Below, one piece after another: positions 1-11,024 of a stretch of 64,000 nt of DNA. The translations under genes were made by a program, and so were the position numbers. The notes beneath the pieces are model-generated. The model did not search any database. It was not told the origin of the DNA and worked only from the letters and a program-made list of their open reading frames with translations. Numbering within the stretch: position 1 is the stretch's first letter; each line of letters starts with the position of its first letter. This stretch comes from Sulfitobacter sp. HNIBRBA3233 (GTDB lineage Bacteria; Pseudomonadota; Alphaproteobacteria; Rhodobacterales; Rhodobacteraceae), in the NCBI RefSeq assembly GCF_040149665.1, contig NZ_JBEFLP010000001.1, positions 1,488,001 through 1,552,000 of the forward strand, written 5' to 3'.

Positions 1-1
1 C

Positions 2-1552
2 GCGATCGTCTGCACCGGCAGCCTCGATCTCGGGATCGACTGGGGCGATGTGGATCTGGTGATCCAGATCGGCGCACCGAAGAACGTCAAACGGCTGGTG
101 CAACGCATCGGGCGCGCGAACCATCGCTATAACGCGCCCTCGAAGGCGCTGCTGGTGCCGGCAAACCGTTTCGAGGTGGTCGAATGTATCGCGGCGCTCG
201 AGGCGGTGCTCGAAGGCGATCTCGACGGTGATCCACGCGGCCGCGGCCCGCGGGACGTCCTGTGCCAGCACATCCTGATCACCGCCTGCGCGGGCCCTTT
301 CGACGCCGAAGCGCTCTTTACCGAGTTTCGCAGCGCCGGAGCCTATAGCGATCTCAGCCGTGCGGCCTTCGACAGCTGCCTCGATTTCTGCGCGACCGGC
401 GGCTATGCCCTGCGCGCCTACGACCGCTGGCAACGGCTGATCCAGCGCCCCGACGGTCTGTGGCAGCTGCGCGATCCCCGCGCCGCACAGCGCATCCGCA
501 TGAACATCGGCACCATCCAGGACACCGACACGCTGAAGGTGCGGATGAAGCGCAACCGTGGCGGCAAGCCCCTTGGCGAGATCGAGGAAGGCTTTGCCGC
601 GACCCTGACCAAGGGCGATACGTTCCTGATCGGCGGGCAGATCGTCAAATACGAGGGCCTGCGCGAAATGACGGTCGAAGTGTCGCGCGATGCCGCCAGG
701 AAGCCCAAGATCGCCACCTTCATGGGGACGAAATTCGCAACCTCCACCCAGCTGTCGGCCCGCGTGCAGCGCATGTTTACCCAGGACAGCTGGCCCGAAT
801 TGCCCGCCCACACCGCCGACTGGCTTGCCCTGCAACGGAAAGTGAGCGAGTTGCCCCAACCGGGCCGCCTGCTGATCGAAAGCTTCCCCCACGACGGGCG
901 CGAACAGACAGTTGTCTACGGATTTGCGGGGCGCAATGGCCAACAAACCCTCGGCCTGTTGCTGACCAAGCGGATGGAGGAGATGGGCCTGCACCCGCTG
1001 GGTTTCGTCGCCACCGACTACGCCACCCTGATCTGGGGGCTGGACCGGCTGACGGATGCAAACGCACTCGTCGACGCAACGGCGCTCTACGACGGTGTCG
1101 AAACCTGGCTTGCCGGGAACGCCGTGATGAAACGGACCTTCCGCGCCTCCGCAACCATCGCGGGCCTGATAGAACGCAACACCCCGCAGGCCCGCAAAAG
1201 TGGGCGGCAGGCCACGTTCAGCAGCGACATCCTGTACGATACGCTGGCGAAATACGATCCCGACCACCTGATGCTCGACATCACCCGCGAAGAGGCCCTG
1301 CGCGGGCTGGTCGATTTCGGCCGGATCGAGGAAATGCTAGAGCGGACCCGCGACCGTATCGACCATCTGACACTCGATCGCGTCAGCCCGCTGTCCGCCC
1401 CTCTCTTCCTCGAGGCAGGGCGCGTCCCCGTCAAAGGCGAAGCCGAGGAACGCCTGCTTGCGGAAGAAGCCGCGCGGCTGATGGAAACCTCGGGTCTGAA
1501 CCAGATCACACCACCACCGTCCGACAAACCCAAGTGGCGCGTCGGCTGGTAG
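2..1552 (+). CDS. Ligase-associated DEXH-box (Lhr-like) helicase, C-terminal part, cut by window edge
   Basis: The frame is open to the left edge, so the gene is 5'-truncated and only about 516 residues are visible. It begins in the second RecA-like domain: LDLGIDWGDVDLVIQIGAPK reads as helicase motif V with its following strand, and RLVQRIGRANHR as motif VI with the arginine fingers. The rest is the long Lhr-type C-terminal region (winged helix and DEAD-associated domains). Proteins of this kind form an ATP-dependent ssDNA translocase module linked to a repair ligase and nuclease. The next gene, pdeM, is the usual companion, which supports the ligase-associated assignment; the ligase itself would lie to the left. 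Confidence 0.88.
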   Translation, partial: AIVCTGSLDLGIDWGDVDLVIQIGAPKNVKRLVQRIGRANHRYNAPSKALLVPANRFEVVECIAALEAVLEGDLDGDPRGRGPRDVLCQHILITACAGPFDAEALFTEFRSAGAYSDLSRAAFDSCLDFCATGGYALRAYDRWQRLIQRPDGLWQLRDPRAAQRIRMNIGTIQDTDTLKVRMKRNRGGKPLGEIEEGFAATLTKGDTFLIGGQIVKYEGLREMTVEVSRDAARKPKIATFMGTKFATSTQLSARVQRMFTQDSWPELPAHTADWLALQRKVSELPQPGRLLIESFPHDGREQTVVYGFAGRNGQQTLGLLLTKRMEEMGLHPLGFVATDYATLIWGLDRLTDANALVDATALYDGVETWLAGNAVMKRTFRASATIAGLIERNTPQARKSGRQATFSSDILYDTLAKYDPDHLMLDITREEALRGLVDFGRIEEMLERTRDRIDHLTLDRVSPLSAPLFLEAGRVPVKGEAEERLLAEEAARLMETSGLNQITPPPSDKPKWRVGW

Positions 1553-1617
1553 ACGGGGGGGCTGCGCGACGCCTTTGATCTTGCCTCCGTTCGCAGAATG
1601 TTCCATCCCTGCGCAGG

Positions 1618-2280
1618 ATGAAGGGTTTTGATTTTTCGCTCTGTGGCGCACAGCTTTGCGCGTTGGGCTCTGGCGCACTGTGGTGGCCAGAGCAGTCCCT
1701 GCTGGTGGTCAGTGACCTGCACCTTGGCAAATCCGAACGGATCGCCAGACGCGGCGGCGCGTCCCTGCCCCCCTACGAGACACGCGATACACTGGGCAGG
1801 CTTGCCACGGATCTGGCATCGACAGGGGCAAGGACAGTGATCTGTCTGGGGGACAGTTTCGATGATCTCTCCGCCTCAGACGCGCTGTTGCAGGACGAAC
1901 GGGACTGGATCCTGCGGCTTCAGGCCGGTCGCCAGTGGATCTGGATCGAGGGCAATCATGATCCCGGCCCAGTCGAATTCGGCGGCAGCCATCTGGCGGA
2001 GTTTGCCTGCGGACCTCTCGTTTTCCGCCACATTGCACAGCCCGACGGGCGCGGCGAAGTCTCGGGCCACTATCATCCGAAAGCCAGCGTGCCGACCCGC
2101 GGACGCACCATCACGCGGCCTGCCTTCCTGATCGACGAAACCCGTGTGGTGATGCCCGCCTATGGCACCTATACTGGCGGCCTGAGGGTGCAAACACCGG
2201 TTCTGCGCGACCTCATGCATATCGACGCCCGCGCCATCCTGACCGGCCCGACACCCATCGCCATCCCCATGCCGAGGTAG
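1618..2280 (+). CDS. pdeM: Ligase-associated DNA damage response metallophosphatase PdeM
   Basis: This 220-aa calcineurin-like metallophosphoesterase carries the metal-binding motifs in order: DLH (residues 33-35), GDSFDD (78-83), GNHD (112-115) and GHYH (150-153). PdeM proteins are small phosphodiesterases or endonucleases that occur with an Lhr-like helicase and an ATP-dependent ligase in a repair cassette. The helicase lies 65 bp upstream, so the two are probably co-transcribed. The ATG follows a weak AGG closely; no better internal start precedes the first metal motif. Cytoplasmic, with no signal peptide. Confidence 0.88.
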   Translation: MKGFDFSLCGAQLCALGSGALWWPEQSLLVVSDLHLGKSERIARRGGASLPPYETRDTLGRLATDLASTGARTVICLGDSFDDLSASDALLQDERDWILRLQAGRQWIWIEGNHDPGPVEFGGSHLAEFACGPLVFRHIAQPDGRGEVSGHYHPKASVPTRGRTITRPAFLIDETRVVMPAYGTYTGGLRVQTPVLRDLMHIDARAILTGPTPIAIPMPR

Positions 2281-2282
2281 AC

Positions 2283-2702
2283 ATGACACCAGACGCCATC
2301 GCCCGTATCAAAGACAGCTTCGCGGCACAGAAGATGATGCAAACGCTCGGCGCCGAGATCCTCGAGGTCTCCGAAGGGCTGGTCCGCATTGCAGCCCCGG
2401 TTCTCGATCTTGCGACGCAGCAGCAGGGCTTCGGCCATGCGGGGCTGACGTTTTCCATCGGTGACAGCGCGGCGGGCTATGCGGCGCTGACCATGCTGCC
2501 GCTCGACACAGAGGTGGTGACCTCCGAGATCAAGATCAATCTGCTGGCCCCCGCCCGTGGCGACCGGCTGATCGCAACCGGCCGCGTGGTCAAATCGGGC
2601 CGCAGGCTCTGCGTGGTGACGGCCGAGGTCCACGCCGAAGCGGGCGGAACATCGACACCGATTGCGATCTTGCAAGGCACGATGGTTCCGGTTCCCCGCT
2701 AG
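2283..2702 (+). CDS. PaaI-type hotdog thioesterase
   Basis: The 139-aa product has the length and hotdog-fold signature of PaaI/YdiI thioesterases: an HAGLTFSIGDSAAGYAA segment (residues about 54-70), which is the central helix, followed by SEIKINLLAPARGDRLIATG. These enzymes hydrolyse acyl-CoA or aryl-CoA thioesters. The ATG is only 2 nt after the pdeM stop, so translation is probably coupled although no functional link with DNA repair is obvious. The substrate cannot be read from sequence. Confidence 0.8.
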   Translation: MTPDAIARIKDSFAAQKMMQTLGAEILEVSEGLVRIAAPVLDLATQQQGFGHAGLTFSIGDSAAGYAALTMLPLDTEVVTSEIKINLLAPARGDRLIATGRVVKSGRRLCVVTAEVHAEAGGTSTPIAILQGTMVPVPR

Positions 2703-2752
2703 CGGCCTGGGGCGGTCCCGATTTCTCTAGATCGCTTTCTGCCGCGCGCGCC

Positions 2753-3655
2753 TCAGGCGGTCAGGCCGTCGGGCTCCTCCACGCCATGGGCGCGGCAGCA
2801 GGCCGTGACGGTATTGGCCAGCAGACAGGCGATCGTCATCGGCCCCACGCCCCCCGGAACGGGCGTGATCGCGCCTGCCACGGCGGCGCAGCTTTCGTAA
2901 TCGACATCCCCGACCAGCTTGGTCTTGCCCTCGCCGCGCTCGGGCGCATCCAGCCGGTTGATGCCCACGTCGATCACCGTCGCCCCCGGCTTGATCCAGT
3001 CGCCGGGCACCATCTGCGGTCTGCCGACTGCCGCGATCACGATATCCGCGCGGCGCACCACGTCGGCCAGGTTATTCGTGCGCGAATGCGCGATCGTCAC
3101 CGTCGCACTGTCGTTCAACAGCAACTGCGCCATCGGCTTGCCCACGATATTGCTGCGCCCGATCACAACCGCATCCATGCCGGAGATCGATCCGTGATGG
3201 TCGCGCAGCATCATCAGACATCCAAGCGGGGTACAGGGCACCATGCTTTTCTGTCCGGTGCCCAGACGCCCCACGTTCGAGATGTGAAATCCGTCTACAT
3301 CCTTCTCGGGCGAGATCGAGTTGATGACCGCGTCCTCGTCCAGATGACCGGGCAGCGGAAGCTGGACAAGGATCCCGTGAATCTCGTCGTCATTGTTCAA
3401 CTGCTCGATCAGCGCCAGCAAATCCGCCTCGGATGTATCGGCCTCCAACCGGTGCTCGACGGATTTCATTCCGACCTCGACCGTCATTTTCCCCTTCGAG
3501 CGGACATAGACCTGGCTGGCAGGGTCTTCGCCCACCAGCACCACCGCAAGGCCCGGTGTGATCCCGTGGCTGTCTTTCAGGCGGGTCACATGTTCTGCCA
3601 CGCGCCCGCGCACCCGTGCCGCGAATTCCTTGCCGTCAATCACTGTCGCAGCCAT
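2753..3655 (-). CDS. folD: Bifunctional methylenetetrahydrofolate dehydrogenase / methenyltetrahydrofolate cyclohydrolase
   Basis: FolD interconverts 5,10-methylene-THF, 5,10-methenyl-THF and 10-formyl-THF using NADP. The 300-aa protein has the expected length. The catalytic Y50-x3-K54 signature (YVRSKGK), the folate-site [14 protein letters not shown] segment with DVDGF, and the Rossmann motif GRSNIVGKP are all present. fhs lies upstream on the same strand (107 bp apart, with a strong hairpin between), so the two consecutive steps of formate-linked C1 metabolism sit side by side. A GAGTTTA-type repeat lies about 22-45 bp upstream of the start. Confidence 0.97.
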   Translation of the reverse strand: MAATVIDGKEFAARVRGRVAEHVTRLKDSHGITPGLAVVLVGEDPASQVYVRSKGKMTVEVGMKSVEHRLEADTSEADLLALIEQLNNDDEIHGILVQLPLPGHLDEDAVINSISPEKDVDGFHISNVGRLGTGQKSMVPCTPLGCLMMLRDHHGSISGMDAVVIGRSNIVGKPMAQLLLNDSATVTIAHSRTNNLADVVRRADIVIAAVGRPQMVPGDWIKPGATVIDVGINRLDAPERGEGKTKLVGDVDYESCAAVAGAITPVPGGVGPMTIACLLANTVTACCRAHGVEEPDGLTA

Positions 3656-3676
3656 GCCGGATGCTCCTTCGTCTTC

Positions 3677-3700
3677 TCTATTTTGCCTTTAAACTCACGC
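3677..3700 (-). repeat. GAGTTTA-type intergenic element, copy 1 (folD leader)
   Basis: On the minus strand this reads GTGAGTTTAAAGGCAAAATA followed by GAGA. It matches two other intergenic copies in the window (15971-15990 and 23006-23030) to the pattern GAGTTTAnnGGCnAAATrGAGA. It ends about 22 bp before the folD start codon. It could be a promoter or leader element or an interspersed repeat. Confidence 0.5.
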
Positions 3701-3710
3701 GCAAAGCGCG

Positions 3711-3745
3711 ACCCGGGGCGGAGGGTCAATCCCTCCGCCCCGGGT
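3711..3745 (-). terminator. Perfect 15-bp hairpin between fhs and folD
   Basis: The arms 3711-3725 and 3731-3745 are perfectly complementary (ACCCGGGGCGGAGGG and its reverse complement) around a 5-nt loop. It lies 18 bp downstream of the fhs stop. There is no clear U-tract on either side, so it may work as a terminator with Rho, as a 3'-end stabiliser, or to reduce read-through into folD. Confidence 0.6.
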
Positions 3746-3762
3746 ATCTTGGCCCAATCCGC

Positions 3763-5439
3763 TCAGAACAAGCCTTCCACGTCGCCATCCGCGTTCAGCT
3801 TGATCGCCTCCGCCGAGGGTTTGCGCGGCAGACCGGGCATCGTCATGATCTCCCCGCAGATCGCGACGACGAAACCGGCACCGGCAGAAAGGCGCACTTC
3901 ACGCACCGGAACGGTAAATCCGGTCGGCGCGCCGCGGCGCTCGGGGTCGGTGGTAAAGCTGTATTGCGTCTTCGCCATGCAGACCGGCAGCGTGCCGTAT
4001 CCCTGCTCTTCCCAGTCCTTGAGCTGGTTGAGGATCTTCTGATCCATGACCGCGCTGTCGGCCCGGTAGATCTTGGTCGCGATGGTATTGATCTTGTCGG
4101 CCAGCGACATTTCGTCGGGATAGATGGGTGCGAAATTCGCCTCTCCGCGCTCGATCGTCTCGACGACTTTCCACGCCAGATCCGCCGATCCTTCCGAACC
4201 GAGCTCCCAGTGGCGCGACAGCACCGCTTCCGACCCCTGCGAGGCGACGTAATCCTTCACCGCCTGCACTTCGGCATCGGTGTCGGTGACGAAGTGGTTG
4301 ATCGCGACCACCACGGGCACGCCGAAGGATTTCACGTTCTCGATGTGGCGGCCAAGGTTGGCGCAACCGCTCTTGACCGCGTCGACGTTCTCGGTGCCCA
4401 GATCGGCCTTGGCCACGCCGCCATTCATCTTCATCGCGCGCACGGTCGCGACGATCACCACCGCAGCGGGCGCAAGCCCCGCCTTGCGGCACTTGATGTT
4501 CAGGAACTTTTCGGCCCCCAGATCGGCACCGAAACCGGCCTCGGTCACCACATAGTCCGCCAGCTTCAGCGCCGTCGTTGTCGCGATCACGGAATTGCAG
4601 CCGTGGGCGATATTCGCAAACGGGCCGCCGTGGACAAATGCGGGATTGTTTTCCAGCGTCTGCACGATGTTGGGCTGCATGGCGTCTTTCAGCAGCACGG
4701 TCATCGCACCGTCCGCCTTGATGTCGCGGCAATAGACGGGGCTGCGGTCGCGGCGGTAGGCAACGATCATCGCGCCCAGACGGTCCTGAAGATCGTCGAG
4801 GTTCTTTGCCAGACACAGGATCGCCATGACTTCGGATGCGACGGTGATGTCGAAACCGGCCTCACGCGGGAACCCGTTTGAGACGCCGCCGAGGCTCGCC
4901 GTGATCTGGCGCAGCGCACGGTCGTTCATATCCACCACGCGGCGCCAGACGACGCGGCGCAGGTCGATCTCCAGCTCGTTGCCCCAATAGATGTGGTTGT
5001 CGATCATCGCGCTCAGCAGGTTGTGCGCGCTGGTGATCGCATGAAAGTCCCCGGTGAAGTGGAGGTTCATTTCCTCCATCGGCACGACCTGCGCGTAGCC
5101 GCCACCGGCCGCCCCGCCCTTCATCCCGAAGTTCGGCCCGAGCGATGCCTCGCGGATGCACACGCAGGCGTTCTTGCCGATGCGGTTCAGACCATCGCCC
5201 AGACCGACGGTGGTCGTGGTCTTGCCCTCGCCCGCGGGCGTCGGGTTGATCGCCGTCACGAGAATCAGCTTGCCATTCTCGCGGTCCTGCACCGAGTTGA
5301 TGAAAGACTGCGATACCTTTGCCTTGTCGTGCCCGTAGGGCAGCAGATCGTCCGCAGAGATGCCCAGCTTCGCGCCGATCTCCTGAATGGGGCGTTTGGA
5401 CGCTTCGCGTGCGATTTCGATGTCGGTTTTGAATGCCAT
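3763..5439 (-). CDS. fhs: Formate-tetrahydrofolate ligase
   Basis: Fhs makes 10-formyl-THF from formate, THF and ATP. The P-loop-like ATP site [12 protein letters not shown] is at about residues 66-77, and the downstream segments [18 protein letters not shown] and [20 protein letters not shown] are typical of the family. I chose the internal ATG at 5439 (MAFKTDIEI, 558 aa, the usual length) over the one at 5451, because GGGG lies about 8 nt upstream and serves as a ribosome-binding site. With folD downstream it supplies C1 units from formate, common in roseobacters that demethylate methylated compounds. Confidence 0.97.
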   Translation of the reverse strand: MAFKTDIEIAREASKRPIQEIGAKLGISADDLLPYGHDKAKVSQSFINSVQDRENGKLILVTAINPTPAGEGKTTTTVGLGDGLNRIGKNACVCIREASLGPNFGMKGGAAGGGYAQVVPMEEMNLHFTGDFHAITSAHNLLSAMIDNHIYWGNELEIDLRRVVWRRVVDMNDRALRQITASLGGVSNGFPREAGFDITVASEVMAILCLAKNLDDLQDRLGAMIVAYRRDRSPVYCRDIKADGAMTVLLKDAMQPNIVQTLENNPAFVHGGPFANIAHGCNSVIATTTALKLADYVVTEAGFGADLGAEKFLNIKCRKAGLAPAAVVIVATVRAMKMNGGVAKADLGTENVDAVKSGCANLGRHIENVKSFGVPVVVAINHFVTDTDAEVQAVKDYVASQGSEAVLSRHWELGSEGSADLAWKVVETIERGEANFAPIYPDEMSLADKINTIATKIYRADSAVMDQKILNQLKDWEEQGYGTLPVCMAKTQYSFTTDPERRGAPTGFTVPVREVRLSAGAGFVVAICGEIMTMPGLPRKPSAEAIKLNADGDVEGLF

Positions 5440-5617
5440 GGTGATCCCCATTCTGTGCCGTTGCGGCAGGTTATGACGCCTGCATACAAGGGCCGCCAGA
5501 CTGTGCAGGTCTGTTTTCCGACCTATTCAAATGCGGTTGCGGCTTTCTCGGGGGCGAGGTTTCTTTTCCGAAACCTGCAAGGAACAGCTTGCCGCCCCGC
5601 TTCCCTATGCTTGGGTC

Positions 5618-6196
5618 TCAGGGCCGCCACGCCCGCTGATCGGGGATGTGCAGCCGTACCGTAGTCCCCACCGCCAGATGCCCCGGACGCTCGACCCAGC
5701 AGGTCACGCCGCGCCGTCCCCGCGCCGCCGCCTTGAACCCTTTGCCAAGCCCCGGCATATCCGTTTCGATCTCGCGCGCGGGCAACTGGCAAGGCCGGTT
5801 TTCCATGTCCACGACCAGCGTCGCCCCGTCCGGCGCCTGCAAGCGGGAGGAAGGGGGCAGATGGGTGAGATCGGGCAACCCCTCCAGCACGATCGACGCC
5901 CCCATGTAGGACGGGTCGAGCGTGTCGAGCCCCATGGCGGCGGCAATTTCGGCGATTTCCTCGGCGCTCATCACGCACAGCTGCCGCACATTCGCGATCT
6001 CGGTCCCGCGCGGATGCTGGGACGTGACGCGACTGCACGAAGGACGTGTGAGCCCGCCGTGGTCCTCTCCTACGGCACCCGCGAAATCCAGCGTCAGCGT
6101 ATCGCGGGGGGCGGCGCGCAAACCGGCTGCGCGGTCCGCCACAAGACCCAGCCAGGTGATGGTGGCGGTGTAATCCGTGGGAATGAGTGCGGGCAT
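5618..6196 (-). CDS. MOSC domain-containing protein
   Basis: The 192-aa product resembles stand-alone MOSC (molybdenum cofactor sulfurase C-terminal) proteins. It has the SCSRV segment near residue 51, a basic/acidic GTEIANVRQLCVMSAEEI region, and a conserved cysteine in NRPCQLPA near residue 138. Such proteins are thought to transfer sulfur to, or bind, Mo-cofactor ligands; their role is not established. The start at 6196 (MPALIPTDYTA) is preferred because the longer upstream frame runs through the ftsH terminator. Confidence 0.75.
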   Translation of the reverse strand: MPALIPTDYTATITWLGLVADRAAGLRAAPRDTLTLDFAGAVGEDHGGLTRPSCSRVTSQHPRGTEIANVRQLCVMSAEEIAEIAAAMGLDTLDPSYMGASIVLEGLPDLTHLPPSSRLQAPDGATLVVDMENRPCQLPAREIETDMPGLGKGFKAAARGRRGVTCWVERPGHLAVGTTVRLHIPDQRAWRP

Positions 6197-6241
6197 ATCT
6201 GTCCTCGAAGCATGCCCGGAGACACTGCGCGGGAGCGTGTC

Positions 6242-6273
6242 AAAAGAAAAGGCCCCGCGAAGAACGCGGGGCC
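6242..6273 (-). terminator. Intrinsic terminator of ftsH
   Basis: The arms GGCCCCGCG (6251-6259) and CGCGGGGCC (6265-6273) form a perfect 9-bp stem around AAGAA. On the minus strand the stem is followed by a U-rich run (complement of 6242-6250). It lies 24 bp past the ftsH stop, so it ends the ftsH transcript and separates it from the MOSC gene. Confidence 0.85.
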
Positions 6274-6296
6274 TGATTCTTTCGACATCAGAAAGG

Positions 6297-8222
<1,926 letters not shown>

Positions 8223-8305
8223 GGAAAATCTCCTGACTTCGGTTTCGGAAGCGATGGCTTGCGCTCCACGGCCTTAAGATAGACATGAAGACTGTCAGTT
8301 CAATG

Positions 8306-9553
8306 TCATAATGGCTGCGCAATAAAGGCATCCGCACTTCTTGTGAGGGACCAATGCCATTGCGGGTGGTGCTTTACGACCGGTGCACTGACCAGCGTGT
8401 CATCGTGCCACAGGCCCGGCAGCCCCAGAAGGGCGGCGCGCGGGATGCCATGTGCGCGCCAATTATCGCATTGTTTCAAGCCATTGGGCCCAAGTGCGCA
8501 GATCCGTGCCGCGTTGGCGCCCGCGCCATCACTGCCCTTGACCTGCCAGCGCGTGTCCCAGACCCGTGCGGCGTCAGACCGCAGCGCGCTAACCGCATTG
8601 TATTCGCGGTATGCCCAAACCTTGTCCTTTCGGCTGCACAGCGCCACACCGCCGAGCGTTCCTGCCGTGCCGTCGCGCGCGGCGCGCGTGAGCCCCTCCA
8701 GTGAAGTGCGGCGCGGCGCATATTCGGCACCGCTGATCCAGCGCAGCACGGCGCGCCACAGGCGGCGCTGGATTTCCTCTGGCGCGGCGCGCAGCAGCGC
8801 GGAGTCCACCGCGACGCAGCCTGCCTCGATCCGCACCGCATCCCGCGCCAACCGCGCGGTCGCATCGGCCAAGGCGCCCTGCGCCTGGCGCATGTGCTGG
8901 GATACCTCCGAGAGCGCGGCGGCGCTCACCCCCAGATCGTCGAGCAGCGCCAGCGCGCGGCGGATTCGCACCCGCTCGAACCTCGGGTCATCGTTGCTCG
9001 GGTCATCGATCCACTCGACGGAGTTCCCCGCCAGATACGCGCGCAGGTCCTGTCGGCGCACGTCCAACAGTGGTCTTAGCCAGACGACCCCTTCGCGGGT
9101 TCTGCGCGGTGCCATGGCAGACAGACCGTCGACCCCGGACCGCCGCGCAAGGCGCATGACAACCGTTTCGGCCTGATCTTCCAGCGTATGCCCCAGTGCG
9201 ACGGCATCCAGACCCGCGCTTTTTGCCCAATCCGCCAGCAACCCGTAGCGCGCCCTGCGGGCCTCATCCTGCAGATTGCCCGAGCCATCCCACCCCCGCC
9301 AGCGCAGGGTCGTATGGGCAATGCCCAGACTGTCGCACAGCTGCGCGACCTGTGCCGCTTCGGCAGCCGCGCCTTCGCGCAATCCGTGATCCACGGTCGC
9401 AGCCGACAGGGCTATACCGCCGAAGCAGCTCTGTGTCGCAAGAAGGTGCAAAAGGGCAGCGGAATCGCCACCGCCGGACACCGCGACGCCCAGAGTGCGG
9501 GGCGGCGCGTCTCCGAGACCGCGCAGGACAGCGCCGGTCAGCGGCTCTGTCAC
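8306..9553 (-). CDS. tilS: tRNA(Ile)-lysidine synthetase
   Basis: TilS attaches lysine to C34 of the CAU-anticodon tRNA-Ile, converting it to read AUA. The PP-loop ATP motif SGGGDS is at residues 26-31 of the chosen protein, followed by the GHTLEDQAETVVMRLARRSG segment. No ATG is available at the right place; the frame upstream only overlaps cpoB. I chose GTG at 9553 (VTEPLTGAV), 4 nt after the cpoB stop, giving 415 aa, a normal TilS length. The C-terminal half is more divergent. Co-directional with cpoB and ftsH. Confidence 0.9.
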   Translation of the reverse strand: MTEPLTGAVLRGLGDAPPRTLGVAVSGGGDSAALLHLLATQSCFGGIALSAATVDHGLREGAAAEAAQVAQLCDSLGIAHTTLRWRGWDGSGNLQDEARRARYGLLADWAKSAGLDAVALGHTLEDQAETVVMRLARRSGVDGLSAMAPRRTREGVVWLRPLLDVRRQDLRAYLAGNSVEWIDDPSNDDPRFERVRIRRALALLDDLGVSAAALSEVSQHMRQAQGALADATARLARDAVRIEAGCVAVDSALLRAAPEEIQRRLWRAVLRWISGAEYAPRRTSLEGLTRAARDGTAGTLGGVALCSRKDKVWAYREYNAVSALRSDAARVWDTRWQVKGSDGAGANAARICALGPNGLKQCDNWRAHGIPRAALLGLPGLWHDDTLVSAPVVKHHPQWHWSLTRSADAFIAQPL

Positions 9554-9557
9554 GGGA

Positions 9558-10382
9558 TCAAGAACATCCCAGTTCGGCCCGGCGCGCCACGGCAGTGGCA
9601 GCAAAGGGGCTGTCGGGGAACCTGACCAGAACTTCGGCAAGGGTGACGCAAGCCTCAGATGTCTGGCCGAGCGTGCCCAGCGAAGAGCCGAGCTTGAACA
9701 GCGTCTCCGGCGCGACAGCCCCCGTGGGCGCAGCACCGAAACTGGCAAGATAGGCGCGCGCCGCTTCGCGGGTGTCACCCGCCCCCGCCAGCGCATCGCC
9801 CCGGCGCAGATCTGCCTCGGCCGCTAGGGGCGAACCCGGATAGGTCTGATTGAAGGACGCAAACTGCTCTGCGGCGGTGCGAAAGTCACCGGATGCGAGC
9901 GCCTCCTGCGCCCGCTCGAAATCGTCCCGCTCGCCAATGGCAAGCTGTGTGTCGGTTGTCGCCACAGGGGCCTCGGCGGGGGCAGGCGCGCGCGCCTGAT
10001 CATCGCCGCCGAGAGTCGTGGTTTCCCCCAAGGTGCTGATGTCCCCGCCCTCGAGTTCCAGCAGACGGAATTCAAGGTCCGCGATCCGCCGCGTGCCGTC
10101 GTCGACAATGCGGTTGATGCGGAACTCGAGTTCTTCGGCCTTCGCGGTAACGCGCTGCAATTCGCTTTCCATCGCGGCGACACGGTCCAGCACCGATCCG
10201 GCGGCGAGCGTGCTGCCCGCACCGGCGGTGCCGGTGGTCGACAGTTCGCGCCGCAGTTTGGTCATCTCGGTATTGAGAACGACCAGTTCCTGCCGGATGT
10301 CCGCGAGGGTCTGCGCGTCCTGCGCTACCGCCCCCATGGGGACGGCGCCCAGCACCAGCGCAAAAATGAAAGCAAAACGCAT
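9558..10382 (-). CDS. cpoB: Tol-Pal system protein YbgF/CpoB
   Basis: This 274-aa periplasmic protein has a Sec signal peptide (MRFAFIFALVLGAVPMGAVA), a heptad-rich coiled-coil region (about residues 30-110), an acidic linker and a C-terminal TPR domain (about 150-270; repeats such as ALASGDFRTAAEQFASFNQ). CpoB links Tol-Pal function with peptidoglycan synthesis during division. The start at 10382 is chosen because it gives the signal peptide; the frame extends upstream into pal. It follows pal by 11 bp. Confidence 0.93.
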   Translation of the reverse strand: MRFAFIFALVLGAVPMGAVAQDAQTLADIRQELVVLNTEMTKLRRELSTTGTAGAGSTLAAGSVLDRVAAMESELQRVTAKAEELEFRINRIVDDGTRRIADLEFRLLELEGGDISTLGETTTLGGDDQARAPAPAEAPVATTDTQLAIGERDDFERAQEALASGDFRTAAEQFASFNQTYPGSPLAAEADLRRGDALAGAGDTREAARAYLASFGAAPTGAVAPETLFKLGSSLGTLGQTSEACVTLAEVLVRFPDSPFAATAVARRAELGCS

Positions 10383-10393
10383 GTGGCTACCCT

Positions 10394-10921
10394 TTAACTG
10401 ATGCCGCCACCGGCCAGCACGGTCACGGCGCGGCGGTTCTTGGCGTAGCATGCCTCGTTCGAGCAGATTTCGATCGGCCGCTCCTTGCCGTAGCTGACCA
10501 CACGCAGACGCGCCGCAGGAATGCCCTGCCCGATCAGGTACTCGCGCGCGGCATTCGCACGGCGCGCACCGAGCGCGAGGTTGTATTCGCGGGTGCCCTG
10601 TTCATCCGCGTGACCTTCGATCACGGCTTGATAGTCCGAGTTGGTCAGCAGCCACGACGCCTGCCCGTCCAGCGTGGCGCGCCCGACCGGCGTCAGGTTC
10701 GATTGATCCACCTCGAACAGTACTCTGTCGCCAACCGTCTGGTTGAAATAGGCGGTAGAGGTAGGATCACTGGCACTGCCGGGCACAACCCCGTTCAGCG
10801 GCTGCCCGCCTGTCGGGTTGCCGCTGCCCGCAAGCGGATCGTCGTTGCCAAAGCGGCTGGGATTTGTGCACGCGCTCAGCGCAACTGCGGCCACCAGTGC
10901 CGATACGGTAAGGAATTTCAT
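10394..10921 (-). CDS. pal: Peptidoglycan-associated outer-membrane lipoprotein Pal
   Basis: The 175-aa precursor has a lipoprotein signal ending in the lipobox LSAC (acylated Cys18) and a C-terminal OmpA-like peptidoglycan-binding domain (about residues 65-170), including the IEGHADEQGTREYNLALGARRA stretch that contacts diaminopimelate. Pal anchors the outer membrane to peptidoglycan and to TolB. It sits between tolB and cpoB as in most Gram-negative bacteria. Confidence 0.97.
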   Translation of the reverse strand: MKFLTVSALVAAVALSACTNPSRFGNDDPLAGSGNPTGGQPLNGVVPGSASDPTSTAYFNQTVGDRVLFEVDQSNLTPVGRATLDGQASWLLTNSDYQAVIEGHADEQGTREYNLALGARRANAAREYLIGQGIPAARLRVVSYGKERPIEICSNEACYAKNRRAVTVLAGGGIS

Positions 10922-11024
10922 GGGTCTCGACCTCGATCAGAAATGAAGTGCTTCTTGTTGTTATGCGCCAAACCCTATCACAGCGGCCTGTCCCGGGGGA
11001 AGGCCAGCCGTGGCAGCCTGCGCG